Shown here piece by piece: positions 33,441 to 44,535 of a stretch of 64,000 nt of DNA. This stretch comes from Branchipolynoe longqiensis (lineage: Eukaryota > Annelida > Polychaeta > Phyllodocida > Polynoidae). Location: the NCBI GenBank assembly GCA_030323885.1, contig CM059187.1, positions 85,024,027 through 85,088,026 of the forward strand, in the 5' to 3' direction. The notes beneath the pieces are model-generated. The model was not told where the DNA came from. It ran no database searches and was given only the letters and a program-made list of their open reading frames with translations. Position 1 is the stretch's first letter. Each line of letters begins with the position of its first letter. The translations under genes were made by a program, and so were the position numbers.

Positions 33441-33940
33441 GCGCTTATAGTGAATAGTGGATGTGGAATTGGAAGTGGTTCCGATTGCTACAGCCAGCCT
33501 CAATGAATGATGAACTAGATCTTCTCATTTTGTGAAAGTGTGGCAATGAATTTTACTATCGCTAGTAAGAGTCGGTTTTGATACCTCACAGGGCTTGCTC
33601 TTTTTGTACTGTCAATAACGTATCAATTTGGTATCGTTGATGAATGTGTCTGTATATTCAAGTTAGTGTGTTAATGACATTGCCTAATTGTGTAGCGTTT
33701 ACTCTTTTGCCTTAGGGGTCATAACCACAATTATCAGAGTGGGACTCGAACCTTCATTTTTGCCATTTCAGGGTCGAACCGTTGGACTCCCTGTCCGCTC
33801 TAATGTAATCGCCCCTATTTACAGCTGCCTTCATATGTCACTGCCTGCCTCGTTCGGATAACACAGTGTAAAACTCTATCAAACCAAAGGTTTGTGCATA
33901 GTCTGAATACCCCAAAACATAATATGCCAGCGAGTAATGC
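33441..33940. other. Stretch with a tRNA-like remnant at 33735-33830
   Basis: The minus strand of 33735-33830 contains GGTTCGAGTCCCACTCTG, a B-box-like word, and GGAGTCCAACGGTTCGACCC. It may be a decayed SINE head or tRNA pseudogene; no full cloverleaf was drawn. The rest is featureless. Confidence 0.3.
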
Positions 33941-34208
33941 TTGGTAGGTTGCTGGAGTTGTATGTCCTGGTAATATCTAAGGGCATGTTAGGACAGATAC
34001 CAACTTGTGACAGTGCGCAGTCATTGTGACTCCATAGTGCTGTCCCACTGGGAAATAAGGCCACCGGTCCCATGACCTGATATCCCATTCAGTCACATTC
34101 TCCTGACACTGAGCTAACCACTCCATCTTCTATCATATTATTGCCAAACACTCCCGACCTTCTGCATGTGAGGCCCGCGCTCTACCGATTCGTCCACTGC
34201 ACCCGGTC
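33941..34208 (-). mobile_element. SINE-A, Ala-like tRNA head
   Basis: Tail TTGGTAGGTTGCTGGAG, body ATGTCCTGGTAATATCTAAG to GAGCTAACCACTCCATC. On the minus strand the head reads GAATCGGTAGAGCGCGGGCC (A-box-like) and TCACATGCAGAAGGTCGGGA. Confidence 0.8.
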
Positions 34209-34688
34209 CCCGCAGTAGTGTCACATTTGTAATTGTCAATATGAATTACCATATTCCTGTTTTCATGCAGTTCACTCTTCTGCAGGGATGGCCTATTTTA
34301 CCCAGCAATCTAGAGTCCGCATGCAATTAGCAATTCCAGCTTCGCTTCAGTAATTACAAATGACTGTTGTGTTTAGAGTTAGTCATTGTCTCGCACGATT
34401 TGTGAAACTATTAAAGCGCCACCACAGTAGGCCTACTATGGACTGTTGGTTTTGATACATTGACAGATATAAGTAAGAGCTATGACAGGTAGGTGTTAAA
34501 TCTACAGTTGACAGGTTGTCAAATAAAAATGGATGTTAGTTGAGTAGTTTGTTACCTAATATTTTAAGGGTCATGGCAGCTAGAGTTATTTTTGCTCAAC
34601 TATTCTAAGTAGCACATATTCACGGAAAATAACAAATTACCTTTGAACACCTGTTCCAGATATCACGTGTCCACTCAGAATAGTAATA
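34209..34688. other. Unannotated AT-rich stretch
   Basis: Nothing recognisable. Confidence 0.35.
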
Positions 34689-34914
34689 TGAAGAGTTCAG
34701 GGGCAAAATCCTGTAAGCACCAATCTACAAATGGAACTAAACCTTCAAAAAGTAAATCCTTTTACATTCCTAGTTATTTTGTTCATTGATCCGTGATCAT
34801 GTTAAAACAAGAAAAGTGAAATTCTTGAAAGTTAAATTTTTTTCAGGTGAACATCTATTAATTAAATTAAACTCTTGGAGTGGCGTTTACATGGTTTTGC
34901 GCCTGAACTCTTCA
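34689..34914. mobile_element. MITE family T (TGAAGAGTTCAGG ends), copy 1
   Basis: Left end TGAAGAGTTCAGGGGCAAAA and inverted right end TGAAGAGTTCAGGCGCAAAA, flanked by TA on both sides (34687-34688, 34915-34916). A related 231-bp copy is at 54399-54629 and a one-ended fragment at 41052. TA targets suggest Tc1/mariner-type mobilisation, but no autonomous partner is in the window. Confidence 0.85.
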
Positions 34915-35303
34915 TATATAAATATATGTATATATATATTAATTATAGGCATATTCATATATATTGCATAATCTCTATACACCAGCCCAGTAATTCCCCG
35001 ACAAAGGGTTGTCGCTAAAACTGTTGTCCAACCCTTTTTTCTCTAGGCTTATTGCAAGAGACAAAACAAGGCATCGTTTGAAAAAAAAATTATTCCCGCA
35101 GACTATCTATATAATGATAAAAGTTAATATATAAAAACGCAAAGGCATATGGAGGATGTGTGAAATTGGTAAACTATTATTCATTAGGTATAGAATTTGT
35201 ATAATTGAATAGTCTTTGGAGGGAGTGTCACTTCCGAGCTTGGCTAGGAACAGTCTTTGGAAGAGTCACCTCACATGCCCTCTCCCCCCCCCCCACATGG
35301 TAT

Positions 35304-35600
35304 TGTTATGATCATTGACCACTGCATTGTATTCTAATTGGAGGATTAAGTCACGTGACCACTGCATTGAACTGTGATTGATGAATGGAGTCATGTGACC
35401 ACGGCCATCTTGAATTCTGAAAAGCCTATATAAGTCAATAAATTGAAGAGTCTCACTCTCTTACTTTTCACTCTTAACCTGTTTCCTTCATTACCTGTAG
35501 TGCTTTCATTTGACTTGTCCACACCACCCACACCACCAGCCGGCACGTTTACAATTATACCATCAGCAATCAATCCTCAACGAATAACTGGGTACAATTA
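35304..35600 (+). mobile_element. Candidate solo LTR with 5-bp target duplication
   Basis: Begins TGTTATGATC. It carries two related blocks with CACTGCATTG and a GTCA(C/T)GTGACC E-box-like site. It then has TATATAAG (35427-35434), AATAAA (35437-35442) and ends ...GGGTACAATTA. GGTAT stands on both sides (35299-35303, 35601-35605). TG start, compact TATA plus poly(A) signal, 297 bp length and a 5-bp repeat fit a solo LTR. The non-CA end is unusual, so the exact right border is uncertain. Confidence 0.55.
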
Positions 35601-35605
35601 GGTAT

Positions 35606-36889
35606 GCAGTTTCTTCAAAAGTATATATTTATTGAAAACTTGTCTACGAGGTGCGCTAATGTGGTATATATATGTATATTTCATCTTCTTGCAAAGACAC
35701 GTTTGGGAAAAATCATGACGGCTAAGCCATTTACGGGGAAGAAAAAGCTGAAAGCTTCACTTGTTTGAAGAAAGCGGGGATGGGTGAAGCATGTCTATAA
35801 TTAGCAACACCAGTTACCGACAGCCTCTTTTAGGTTGCTTTAATAGCCTGGACTCCCTATATATCAATGAACAAATAGACTTTTTTTGATACCGTCAAAT
35901 ATGCACATACCAACTATAAGCAAATATTCTTGGCAGCACCTGATCTATAGCAGCAAGAACCCCACATATGACAGCCCTTCGATCCAACCCCACGTACTAC
36001 ACCTACACACATGTAAACCAAGAAACCCCCAGGCTGCTCAAATTCCCATTCACCGTCGAATATTCCAACTCGCATCGCACTTCACCACAACTGCAGGATA
36101 TATTTCCATTGCCATAATATATGCATACAACTCTGTTATACCTCACATAAATATACACCCTTTAGTTATGCTAGTAAAACTATTGTTCTACACTAGCAAA
36201 TAATATGCCGGAAGTCTAGAGTGCTACCCGGAAGTCATGACCCAGATAGACCGTAACGGATTATATTGTCGTGTATCACTGCACAGGATTCCTAAGCCAG
36301 GGCCTACGAAGGCTAGGCAAATTATTAGTGTCACCTGGCAATTGTGAGGAGGGTCTTACCTATAGGGGCTAGACAGCTAAGCGGCAAAGCCCCAGGCTAA
36401 GAGTGGGTAGCTTTCAGGACAAATCGGCTTTTCTCAATTACCTCCGCACTCGCTACAATTAAGAGCTGACTACAGAGTTCCCAACGTCAGGAGACAAGTG
36501 CAAGTAGGGGTGATGGCAAGGTTGTTGTCTCAACCATCAAACGTCGTATTTTGTAGATGCCCTTCATCAGAGTATATACATTGTTATGTATATGAGCCTA
36601 TCCCAAAAGGTGCTAGCTCTTTGTTTTTTTTGTCCATATTAATGATGGACACAAAACAGCAGAGTAATGGTTACACTGAAAATACAAGGACATTTGCTTC
36701 AAATCAATATGTATTTTATTGGGATTATGAAATACCATGTACAAAACAAATCAGTTTATCCTGATCAAATGCATAAGTAGATAGTGTGTTGATCGTTACT
36801 ATGGACACAGTTTTGTCCCATATTGCTTAACACCTTTTGAGTCTCATATTCTCTGTACGTTGGAAAAATAATGGTATAACAGGAGCAGC
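35606..36889. other. Unannotated stretch
   Basis: No gene or repeat recognised; frames at 35886-36203 and 36498-36764 have no identifiable domain. Confidence 0.35.
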
Positions 36890-37222
36890 GGTCGTGGTGT
36901 CCGCCGTATCGGCTAGAGCACAGGCTTCGCATGCGGAAGAACAATAGTTCAAATCCCAACCAACTAAAAGCAATTACTTACACAAGTGATACTTGTCGCT
37001 ACTTGGGATGCCGCCCGGCATTACTATGATATGACAAGGATTGATTAGCTCTGTATCAGAATAATGTGACTCAGTGGGATATCAGGTCATGGTGCTGGCG
37101 TTCTGGTCTCATAGTGGAGCAGTAATATACCATTGATATGAGTGCGTACTGTCATTAGTCGGTACACCTCCTGATAGGAACTTGGATGTTATTAGGATAT
37201 AAAACTCCAAACACACAAATCA
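36890..37222 (+). mobile_element. SINE-A with tRNA-Ala(CGC)-like head
   Basis: Head: TATCGGCTAGAGCACAGGCT (A-box), an anticodon-arm-like CTTCGCATGCGGAAG, and AGTTCAAATCCCAACC (B-box). These fit a tRNA-Ala-type precursor. The body follows (GGTCATGGTGCTGGCG, GTGGAGCAGTAATATACC, TTAGTCGGTACACCTCCTGA) and a tail AAAACTCCAAACACACAAA. Confidence 0.8.
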
Positions 37223-38205
37223 AAAGGGAGATATGTACGTGAGAATATGTGTAGGAAAATATATATGTGCATCCAGTCTTTTTCTTTGTTCTTTTTTTGT
37301 TTGTTTTGCAGTTGCTATATATACTTTGTATATAATCAAATAATTAACAAAAAGAAATTATCTGTGTGAGGATATGTGAAGGAAAAGATATATGTGCAGC
37401 CACTGTCGTCTTATGTAGTTTCACCTTAAGAAACAATAATTTGATATATTTAAATTGTGTATGTGAAAACAATTTGACAAAGAGAAGCCATTTTCGTAGG
37501 ATATGTGGAGGAAACTAAATTGTATCTGCACATTCTGTAGATAGCAATGTATTGCCATATATAAACTTTTCAAAACCAAACCAATTATCTAGGTATGATT
37601 TTACATATCTAACTTAGATACTGATGCACTTATTAAGCATTTGTATTTGAATAGAAGGCAATACTGAGTCAATTTAACAGAAGCTGTTAGTGCGTAAGTC
37701 TATGGTGTCAGAGTTTTGGCAAGATTGCCAAAACTAATTTTCCCACTCAAAATATCTCAAAAGTTTACTATTTAAAATTAAAGTGACTTTGAACTAATGT
37801 AAAATAGATACTAGTAATCAATCTAATATATTTTTCTCAGAAAAAATACAGAAATTCAAAACCATCGGACTATGCAACTCTAAGCTAATTTATTCAAGAT
37901 TTGACCCAGTGTGATGTTTGCTACAACATACCTTGCAGTAAACAAGCCATTTGGAGAATTTGTGGCATCGAACAGGAAGCCAACAAATGTATAAGAGGTT
38001 GGCGCATTAAGCGCGGAGAAAAACAGGAATATACATTAAAGTCGCATATGTCGATGGTTTTGAATGTATGTCATATCTTTAGATATTCATAGATTATAAC
38101 GTTGATCATTATAATGTGCATTTACTTTGAAGTATCTTTGATATTTATTAGTAAACTTCGGAGATATTTGAAGGCACATTAATTTTGGGCGCACATTCCA
38201 ATTCT
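37223..38205. other. AT-rich stretch; dispersed repeat copy 2 at 37735-37885
   Basis: 37255-37400 contains a loose repeat of GATATGTGnAGGAAAA...ATATGTGCA. 37735-37885 matches 16395-16525. No gene recognised. Confidence 0.45.
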
Positions 38206-38935
38206 GGGGCCGTATGCAGGAGTCAGTGTTAGCGAGGGAAAACGGTGTTTGTCGGGAATTCCTGTTTAGCCGCGAAAAATGGTATGCACGAGTCAGTGTT
38301 AGGTGTAACACCAAAGGCTTAACCGGTGTTACCTTACCCCTAAAAGATATTAGGATTAGTGACTTTATTAGGCCAAAATCTATTCAATGCTGTCATATTT
38401 AACAGAATTACATACGCAATAAGTGACATTTTATCAATTTAACCCTAAATTCGAAGCATTATTAAGGCTACCGCCGCATTGGCGGCGATATTAATGGTTA
38501 TATTTTCGAATCGACGAGCGTAGGGTAAACAAACTGCCGCCGCCGCCAGTATGGAAAGCGACGTTGATGCGGCGGCGGCGGCGGTGGCGATTTGTTTACT
38601 TTACGTTCGTCGATTCGAAAATATAACTATTAATATCGCCGCCAATGCGGCGGTAGCCTTAATAACGCTTCGAATTTAGGGTTTATTTGAATAAATTTCA
38701 CTTATTGCGTATGTAATTCTGTTAAATACGATCGCATTGAATAGATTTAAGCCTAATATATGGGTACAGACGCAGAGGGATTTCCCAAATCTATAAATAT
38801 ATTCACGTTTAGCTACAATGAAAGTGTTACCCGCTCCTGCATACCACTTGACACAGTTCCCGATGTCGGTCATAGCTAAACGGTAACAGGCTTTAGCACC
38901 AAACCCCGCTAACACTGACTCCTGCATACGGGCCC
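38206..38935. mobile_element. 730-bp foldback (hairpin) element
   Basis: Termini GGGGCCGTATGCAGGAGTCA and, inverted, GGGCCCGTATGCAGGAGTCA. The central arms are nearly perfect complements for about 170-180 bp. For example, GAATTACATACGCAATAAGT pairs with ACTTATTGCGTATGTAATTC, and CGAAAATATAAC with the complementary stretch. They meet at a loop of about 23 bp near 38550-38572, flanked by (GCC)n/(GGC)n. In each arm a second internal copy of the terminal word (GGTATGCACGAGTCAGTGTT; GGTATGCAGGAGCGGG) occurs. A possible CTG target repeat is weak. Open frames inside are incidental. Confidence 0.88.
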
Positions 38936-39265
38936 TGGACGTTATGATCCCTATCCAATATTTTAGCATAGTACAATAGCACAGGAACACACCATTCCGA
39001 GGTACCCAGGCAGCTGCAATATACTGTATGTCACTGCTATGCAGAGCAATGGAGAGTAGCACAGGGGCACCATAAACAAAACTAGTTACCACACTGAGTA
39101 GCCTTATTTACTTATTTTCGATGCACAACTTACCCAAATGACATGTTCTCTTAATCAGACATAGCATTCCATGCATGCAGCAATAACGCTTGAATAAGTG
39201 CTTGAATTTCCATAGTGCATATATAGGATCAAACGTAGGCATCTGGGGTTTGCAAAGTTTTCTGG
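38936..39265. other. Unannotated stretch
   Basis: Nothing recognisable. Confidence 0.35.
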
Positions 39266-39268
39266 TAA

Positions 39269-39966
39269 AGCCCCAGTCACACATAGCCGGACGAGCCCCG
39301 GATTTTGAGATGGACCACCCGTGGACCAACGGCCCGGACTGTCCCGGACCGCCACGGATAAAATCACTGTTTTTGTCGATTTTTGCCTTGGAGTCACACT
39401 TTCCAGGACGAGCCCCGGACAAGCCCCGGACCGCCCGGTACGTACTACCCCCGGACTGCCCCCGGATTGTGCCAGACCGGCCCCGGATGTGGCCGGACCA
39501 CCCCTGGACTGCCCCGGACCACCCCTGGACTATCCCGGATCACCCCTGGTCTTACGGGGGCAGTCCGGGAGTGGTCCGTGGCTAGGCCGGGGGTAGTCCT
39601 GGATAGTCCAGGGATGGTCCGGGTCAAACCATGGCTCGAAATGACCCCGGACCACCCCCGGACAGGCCCGGTCCACCCCGGACCAGCCCCGAAATACCCG
39701 AACCACCCCCGGACCACCCCCGGATCAGGCCGGATCAGGCCGGATTGAGCCCGCATCGCAAATTCCCCCAGACCACCCCGGATGTTTTAAACATTTTAAA
39801 ACATCCGGGGCTGAGCCCAGATGGCGCCGGACAAGCCACGGATCAGGGGGTGTCGGCAGGGACGAGCCACGGATGAGCCAAGGATCACCCTGGATCGCCC
39901 CAGACCACCCCAGATGGCGGTCCGGGGCTCGTCCGGCCCCTGATCCGGGTATGTGTGACTGGGGCT
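39269..39966. mobile_element. Harbinger-like MITE filled with CCCCGGACCAC array
   Basis: Left end AGCCCCAGTCACACATA equals the inverted right end over 17 bp, then both have GCCGGACGAGCCCCGGA after a short indel. Flanks are TAA (39266-39268) and TAT (39967-39969), a near match. The inside is a degenerate CCCCGGACCAC(C)-type array of about 10-11 bp units; the orientation switches around 39555-39625. All open frames on both strands (Pro/Asp/Arg/Gly repeats) come from the array. Confidence 0.85.
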
Positions 39967-40486
39967 TATGCAACTTTAATTAACATGCCTTCCAGGAAGA
40001 GGTGGCCAGATCAGCGGTTAAATGAGTACTGATTGGTCAATGAGCAGATGAGTATCTCTGGGTCCCATTCATAAACAAGATGGACCAATAAATCTGGGTT
40101 CTTGCCTACACTCCTGATGTGTTGCCAGCATGTATTCTGCATGCAATGCCTCCATTCAGCTTTGACGGTCAATGACAGCCCCCTATTAATCATAGCGTTA
40201 TGCTCAGTACCTAGGTACCAGTAGATCCATGGAGTTCTGAAAGGCGCAATATTTTGTTGCTGCTTTTTGTTTTGAAGAAGAAAAACAAAGAAAAGAGGAA
40301 AAACACACCAAGAAAAACACGTTTTTCAGTGGGGAGCTTCTTTGTTATTATCGTAAAGGTAATTATTTTCTGGTCAAGCAATAGTACAAATTTGCAGATT
40401 TGCAGAGTTTTGTAGTGTGAATGCAAAGTATATATATGTATTGATGATAACATAAGATTCATTTAATTATTTTTGTTGGTATATCA

Positions 40487-40710
40487 TCACTTGTTTAAGC
40501 AGGGGAAATTTCAATCGCGGACGATTGGTCTTCCTCATTCCACTGCTCCTTGCCCTATCCTAATAATGCTGAGTGCATAGCTAGGAATCGACAAGTATCA
40601 ATTTTTAAGTCATTGGTTTGACTTGACCATGGTTTGACTTGACCATGGAAAGAACCGACAATCCCCTGATCTACCAACGCTCTAACTCAAGTGCCCATCC
40701 CGTCTGGTTT
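40487..40710 (-). mobile_element. Chimaeric SINE (SINE-A head/body, SINE-B 3' end), copy 1
   Basis: On the minus strand, a SINE-A head and proximal body (TTGGTAGATCAGGGGATTGT through TAGCTATGCACTCAGCATTA) are followed by AGTGGAATGAGGAAGACCAA and a CTTAAACAAGTGAT end. That end matches the 3' end of SINE-B at 40965-41025 (AATGAGGAAGACCAGTTGCC, TTGCTTAAACAA). Confidence 0.7.
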
Positions 40711-40782
40711 AAGAGATGATTATATATCTAGATGCATAGAGATGAATCATGAAGAATTGTGACTAGTCAAATCGTTCTCTGT

Positions 40783-41051
40783 GGTGGAGTGGTTAGAGTG
40801 TCTGACTTTTTTCTAGGTCGGACTCCTAATCTGAGGGTCGGCGGTTCAATTCGCCATGCCCCCATCTCTGTGTATAACTTACAGCGTCATCAAAGGCCGG
40901 TTGCTCTCATACCATGTCTATGTGGTGTGGGAGGTTAAAACTTCCTTGGGTCGGTAAAAGTGCTCGGGCTTTCTATCGACCAGCAGTCGAATGAGGAAGA
41001 CCAGTTGCCTTGCTTAAACAACTAATGGACCAACAACAAAAATAAATAAAA
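40783..41051 (+). mobile_element. SINE-B, full length
   Basis: tRNA-like head with TGGAGTGGTTAGAGTGTCTG (A-box), TTTTCTAGGTCGGACTCCTA, GCGGTTCAATTCGCC (B-box); body TCAAAGGCCGGTTGCTCTCA, CATGTCTATGTGGTGTGGGA, TCGGTAAAAGTGCTCGGG, TTTCTATCGACCAGC; 3' end AATGAGGAAGACCAGTTGCC and a CAACAACAAAAATAAATAAA tail. A second copy is at 53297. Confidence 0.85.
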
Positions 41052-41160
41052 TGAAGATGTCAGGTGCAAAACCATGTAAATGCCAATCCACAAATATAGG
41101 TGGGTGATTGGTTGCTTCCGACGTCATAGGTTCCATTCCCAACGGAGACAAATCAAAGTT
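41052..41160 (+). mobile_element. MITE family T fragment
   Basis: TGAAGATGTCAGGTGCAAAA, CCATGTAAATGCCAATCCAC matches the left end of the family at 34689 and 54399. It abuts the SINE-B A-rich tail. No matching right end was identified. Confidence 0.6.
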
Positions 41161-42363
41161 TTATCAAAATGGAAGCATTTATTGCTCATCATTACGCATG
41201 TTGGCGTGTTAACATGGATAATTTACGAGCGGGAACACTTGCACTTCTTTCTTGGCACTACTTTCTCTATCAGCACTACTTTCACACATGACACCCGCAC
41301 TTACTTCAGTCTCCCGCTTGAACCTGTTCCTGCCAGTCAATTCACCCACCCACCCTCCCAATAGTAATGGGGTAGGGGATGAGAGGCTCCTGGTTTCTGA
41401 GCTAGTCCTTCCTTGCTTACTTCTCATATCTTTCCTGACTATGAACACTATCTCGACACTAAACAACATTTAACCATACTTGACTCTAATAACTATTCCA
41501 TCTACGGTACGATCTGACACTGATATGATGATATACATTGAGACATGTCCCATTTAACATGATTCCAATTACCACGATACTGACTTCCATCTCACATATG
41601 AGACACGATATCGATATGTTATCCAGACAAGATCCGACCTGCCTGCAGGTTATGTTCTCCATTACATTTAGTTAATTCCATCTTCCTCTTTGTCTCCAGT
41701 TTGTTTGCGCGCGTAAATTATTAGATTTGATCAAGGAGAGGTTGACACAGAGTTAGGATCCAGTTAATACGTTGGATAGTCCTTTACTTTTTGTGTGCCA
41801 GTGATTTTGGATGGCAGGCCACTGCATAGAATCGGAACAGAAATATAAATCCAATATCATGAATGGGAAAGTATGACGGTGTAATATCTGAACTGATCTT
41901 AAAGGGCGGACACTGAGGTGCAGAACAAACCGCTCATCGGCTTATTGAGACTTTTATTTGGGGGCACGGGGCCTATATCAGAGGTCACGTAACTCTGCCT
42001 CCCTTGTGTCCACCAATCAGGAAGCTTAGCCGGCGTCACTAGGTGGTTTCTGCCCGTGTGGTGCATACCTATAGACACTGCCGACATATTTGCTATGGTG
42101 ACTGATCTGATTGAAATTGGGTTTACCCATGATTTTCATGCATCATACTATAAATACATTCCAAACATACATGGTGTTCGAAAGTGGTGAGTGGCAATCT
42201 AGTACCACACGCTCTTTACATAGTCTGCCGCCCGCATTTAACATCAGATGTTGCCAGAATACACAAACAAAAAGACCCATTCAATTAATCAATACACCCA
42301 TTTCTATTCAGTGTATGCGGGTCGGAGTTCTAACATAGATGCTCGCATGGATGACCGTGTAAG
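41161..42363. other. Unannotated stretch
   Basis: No gene or repeat recognised. Confidence 0.35.
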
Positions 42364-42655
42364 TGAAGGTACGTGGTTGTGTAGTTACTTAGTTACTTGG
42401 CTACGTGATTGTGTGGTTACTTAGTTACTTGGCTACGTGGTTGTTTAGTTACTTAGTTACTTGGCTACGTGATTGTGTGGTTACTTAGGTACTTGGCTAC
42501 GTGTTGTGTAGTTACTTAGTTACTTGGCTACGTGAGTGTGTGGTAACTTAGCTACTTGGCTACGTGGTTGTGTGGTTATTTAGTTACTTGTCTACGTGGG
42601 TGTGTGGTTACTAAGTTACTTGGCTACGTGGTTGTGTGGTTGCATTGAGTGTTTG
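42364..42655 (+). repeat. Minisatellite, about 31-bp unit
   Basis: Nine or so imperfect units of TTGTGTGGTTACTTAGTTAC plus TTGGCTACGTGG. Variants include ACTTAGGTAC and GTCTACGTGGG. Confidence 0.9.
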
Positions 42656-43020
42656 GTTGTGTGAGTTTATGAGTGTCCGAGTGGAGTGTGTGTGAAGTTG
42701 ACTATGTCTGTGGTCATGCGCGTGTGTGACTATGTGATTGTGTGAATATGATTGTGTGATTGTGTGTAGGTGCGTGTACACATGTGAGTGTGTACCAATG
42801 TGAGTATGTGAGTGTATGAGCGTGACTCTGAGTGTATGATAATCTGTCTAGAGAACGGGTGTGTGAGTGTCTGATTATATAAGTGTGTGCGTGTTTGTGA
42901 ATATGTGTGTATGAGTGCAGATATTTGAGTGTGTGAGTGTGTTCCTAGCTCAGCCCGTGACTCTTTGTGAGTGCATGTGCAAGCGTGTGAGTATGTGAAT
43001 GTGTGAGTGTGTGCGAGTGT
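42656..43020 (+). repeat. Degenerate GTGTGA/GTGAGT tract
   Basis: Irregular GTGTGAnTATGTGA-like words. The long minus-strand His/Thr/Ser frame at 42730-43236 is an artefact of this tract. Confidence 0.8.
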
Positions 43021-43135
43021 TTGGGTAAGAGTTAGTGGGAACTGGTTGGTAGTGAAGACATGGTACGTGTCATGCCTACATTCACACATCGCAGCTCGCC
43101 CTCTGCAGACCCACCACTTAAGAGTATGTCTGAGT
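43021..43135 (+). repeat. 115-bp repeat R, copy 1
   Basis: GGTAAGAGTTAGTGGGAACT, GGTTGGTAGTGAAGACATGG, ACACATCGCAGCTCGCCCTC, TGCAGACCCACCACTTAAGA. Copies 2 and 3 at 44243 and 44425 share GGTAGGTGTnAATC, GGTAGnGAnTGCAGGGT, ATCGCnGATCGCCCACTGCA and GGCCTACCACTTATG. All three are linked to GTGTGT tracts. Confidence 0.65.
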
Positions 43136-44242
43136 ATATGAATATGTGAATGTGGAAATGTGTGCAGGTATATTACACGACAACACTTGCTCCAGTCAGT
43201 CCAGAATTTAGACGGTCCTGGATCTGTATTTGCCATCTTGGTGAATGGTAATCAAGGTATCACAGTATGATAATTATCTGTATTCAGTGAATCAAGGCTG
43301 AGGGGTTATCCTTTTACCGCCTTGATTACAATCATGCACAATAAGGTATGGGATACGACTAGGTTCAGGAATACAAATATATTACCTACACCTAGCCCAA
43401 TTGTTCATCCAGTATCATTTATAGTGTGATCTGTACACCATCCGGGTAAGTCCATGAACAAGTCATGTATAGTCCACTTACCCTTGGCTCAGGTCTCTCG
43501 CGCTGTCACACCCTGTCAATTCAGGCGCGGCTCTCTAACTAAACATCTATATGTAATCTACACTAGCTAACAGATGCGGGGCTTATTAGACAGCATTTGG
43601 GACACTAAAGTAATTATTTAGCTACACTAAACTCAGCTGATATTGAACCCCATGCTGAGTTTCACAGCAGCAGTGCCACCAGTGTACCCTGGCTGTGCAT
43701 TGACAACTGTTCTGTTGAGCTACAACTCTACACCTTCCACTTCAAGTCTCTCAATGCCCCCACCCCCATCGCTCCATGTCATGTCCAGTTTGGAAGCCTT
43801 GTACAGGAAGATGCTACACATACTAAACCTATAACCCTACTACGATATACACTACCATGCATTTTAGCCGAGTCAGACGTAACATGAACCTCTAATTTAG
43901 CAGAATATTCGGATTCTGGGACTGATATATGGTACAAGGAAGCCAGTGAGAAAGTCCATGGTTCCAAATTCCGATTCTACATAGTGAAAAATGAATGATT
44001 TGATACGAAGATCATACAAATAGGACAAGTCTGTGATTTTATTGCAAAATGCAATATTACTGTATATTCAATGGTGGCCATCTTGAAAAATGGTGGCCAT
44101 CTTGAATTTGTAGGTGGCTAACTGTTTTTATCAAAAGAGCAATCCCCAAGGAGCATGTGTGCCAATGTTGGTGATTGTTTCCAGAAATGAACGATTCCCC
44201 TGTAATTTGCAGTTATCTGCTCTACTATGTGCGTGCGTGTGA
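43136..44242. other. Unannotated stretch
   Basis: A 22-bp word (GGTGGCCATCTTGAA core) is doubled at 44074-44107. No gene recognised. Confidence 0.4.
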
Positions 44243-44356
44243 ATGTATTAGTTGTGGGCAAGGGTAGGTGTTAATCGAATTGGTAGCGATTGCAGGGTAC
44301 GTGCGATACCTCCTCATGTATCGCCGATCGCCCACTGCAGGCCTACCACTTATGAG
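44243..44356 (+). repeat. 115-bp repeat R, copy 2
   Basis: GGGTAGGTGTTAATCGAATT, GGTAGCGATTGCAGGGTACG, ATCGCCGATCGCCCACTGCA, GGCCTACCACTTATGAGTAT. Followed by a GTGTGT tract to 44420. Confidence 0.7.
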
Positions 44357-44424
44357 TATGTTGGTGGGGGGCGGTGTATGTGTGGGTGTGTGAATATGTG
44401 TGTATGTGTGTGTGTGAATGTGTA

Positions 44425-44535
44425 AGACTGCGTAACGGTAGGTGTGAATCTAGTCGGTAGTGAATGCAGGGTGAGTGTCATAAATCCACTCACGTATCGC
44501 AGATCGCCCACTGCAGGCCTACCACTTATGCACCT
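44425..44535 (+). repeat. 115-bp repeat R, copy 3
   Basis: AACGGTAGGTGTGAATCTAG, GGTAGTGAATGCAGGGTGAG, ATCGCAGATCGCCCACTGCA, GGCCTACCACTTATG. Confidence 0.7.

Noticed and set aside
36890..36960. Genuine tRNA-Ala gene
   Set aside because: Head is followed directly by the SINE-A body and has lost stem pairing; it is a SINE head.
39190..39973. Pro/Asp/Gly/Arg-rich frames up to 131 codons
   Set aside because: All lie inside the CCCCGGACCAC array of the MITE.
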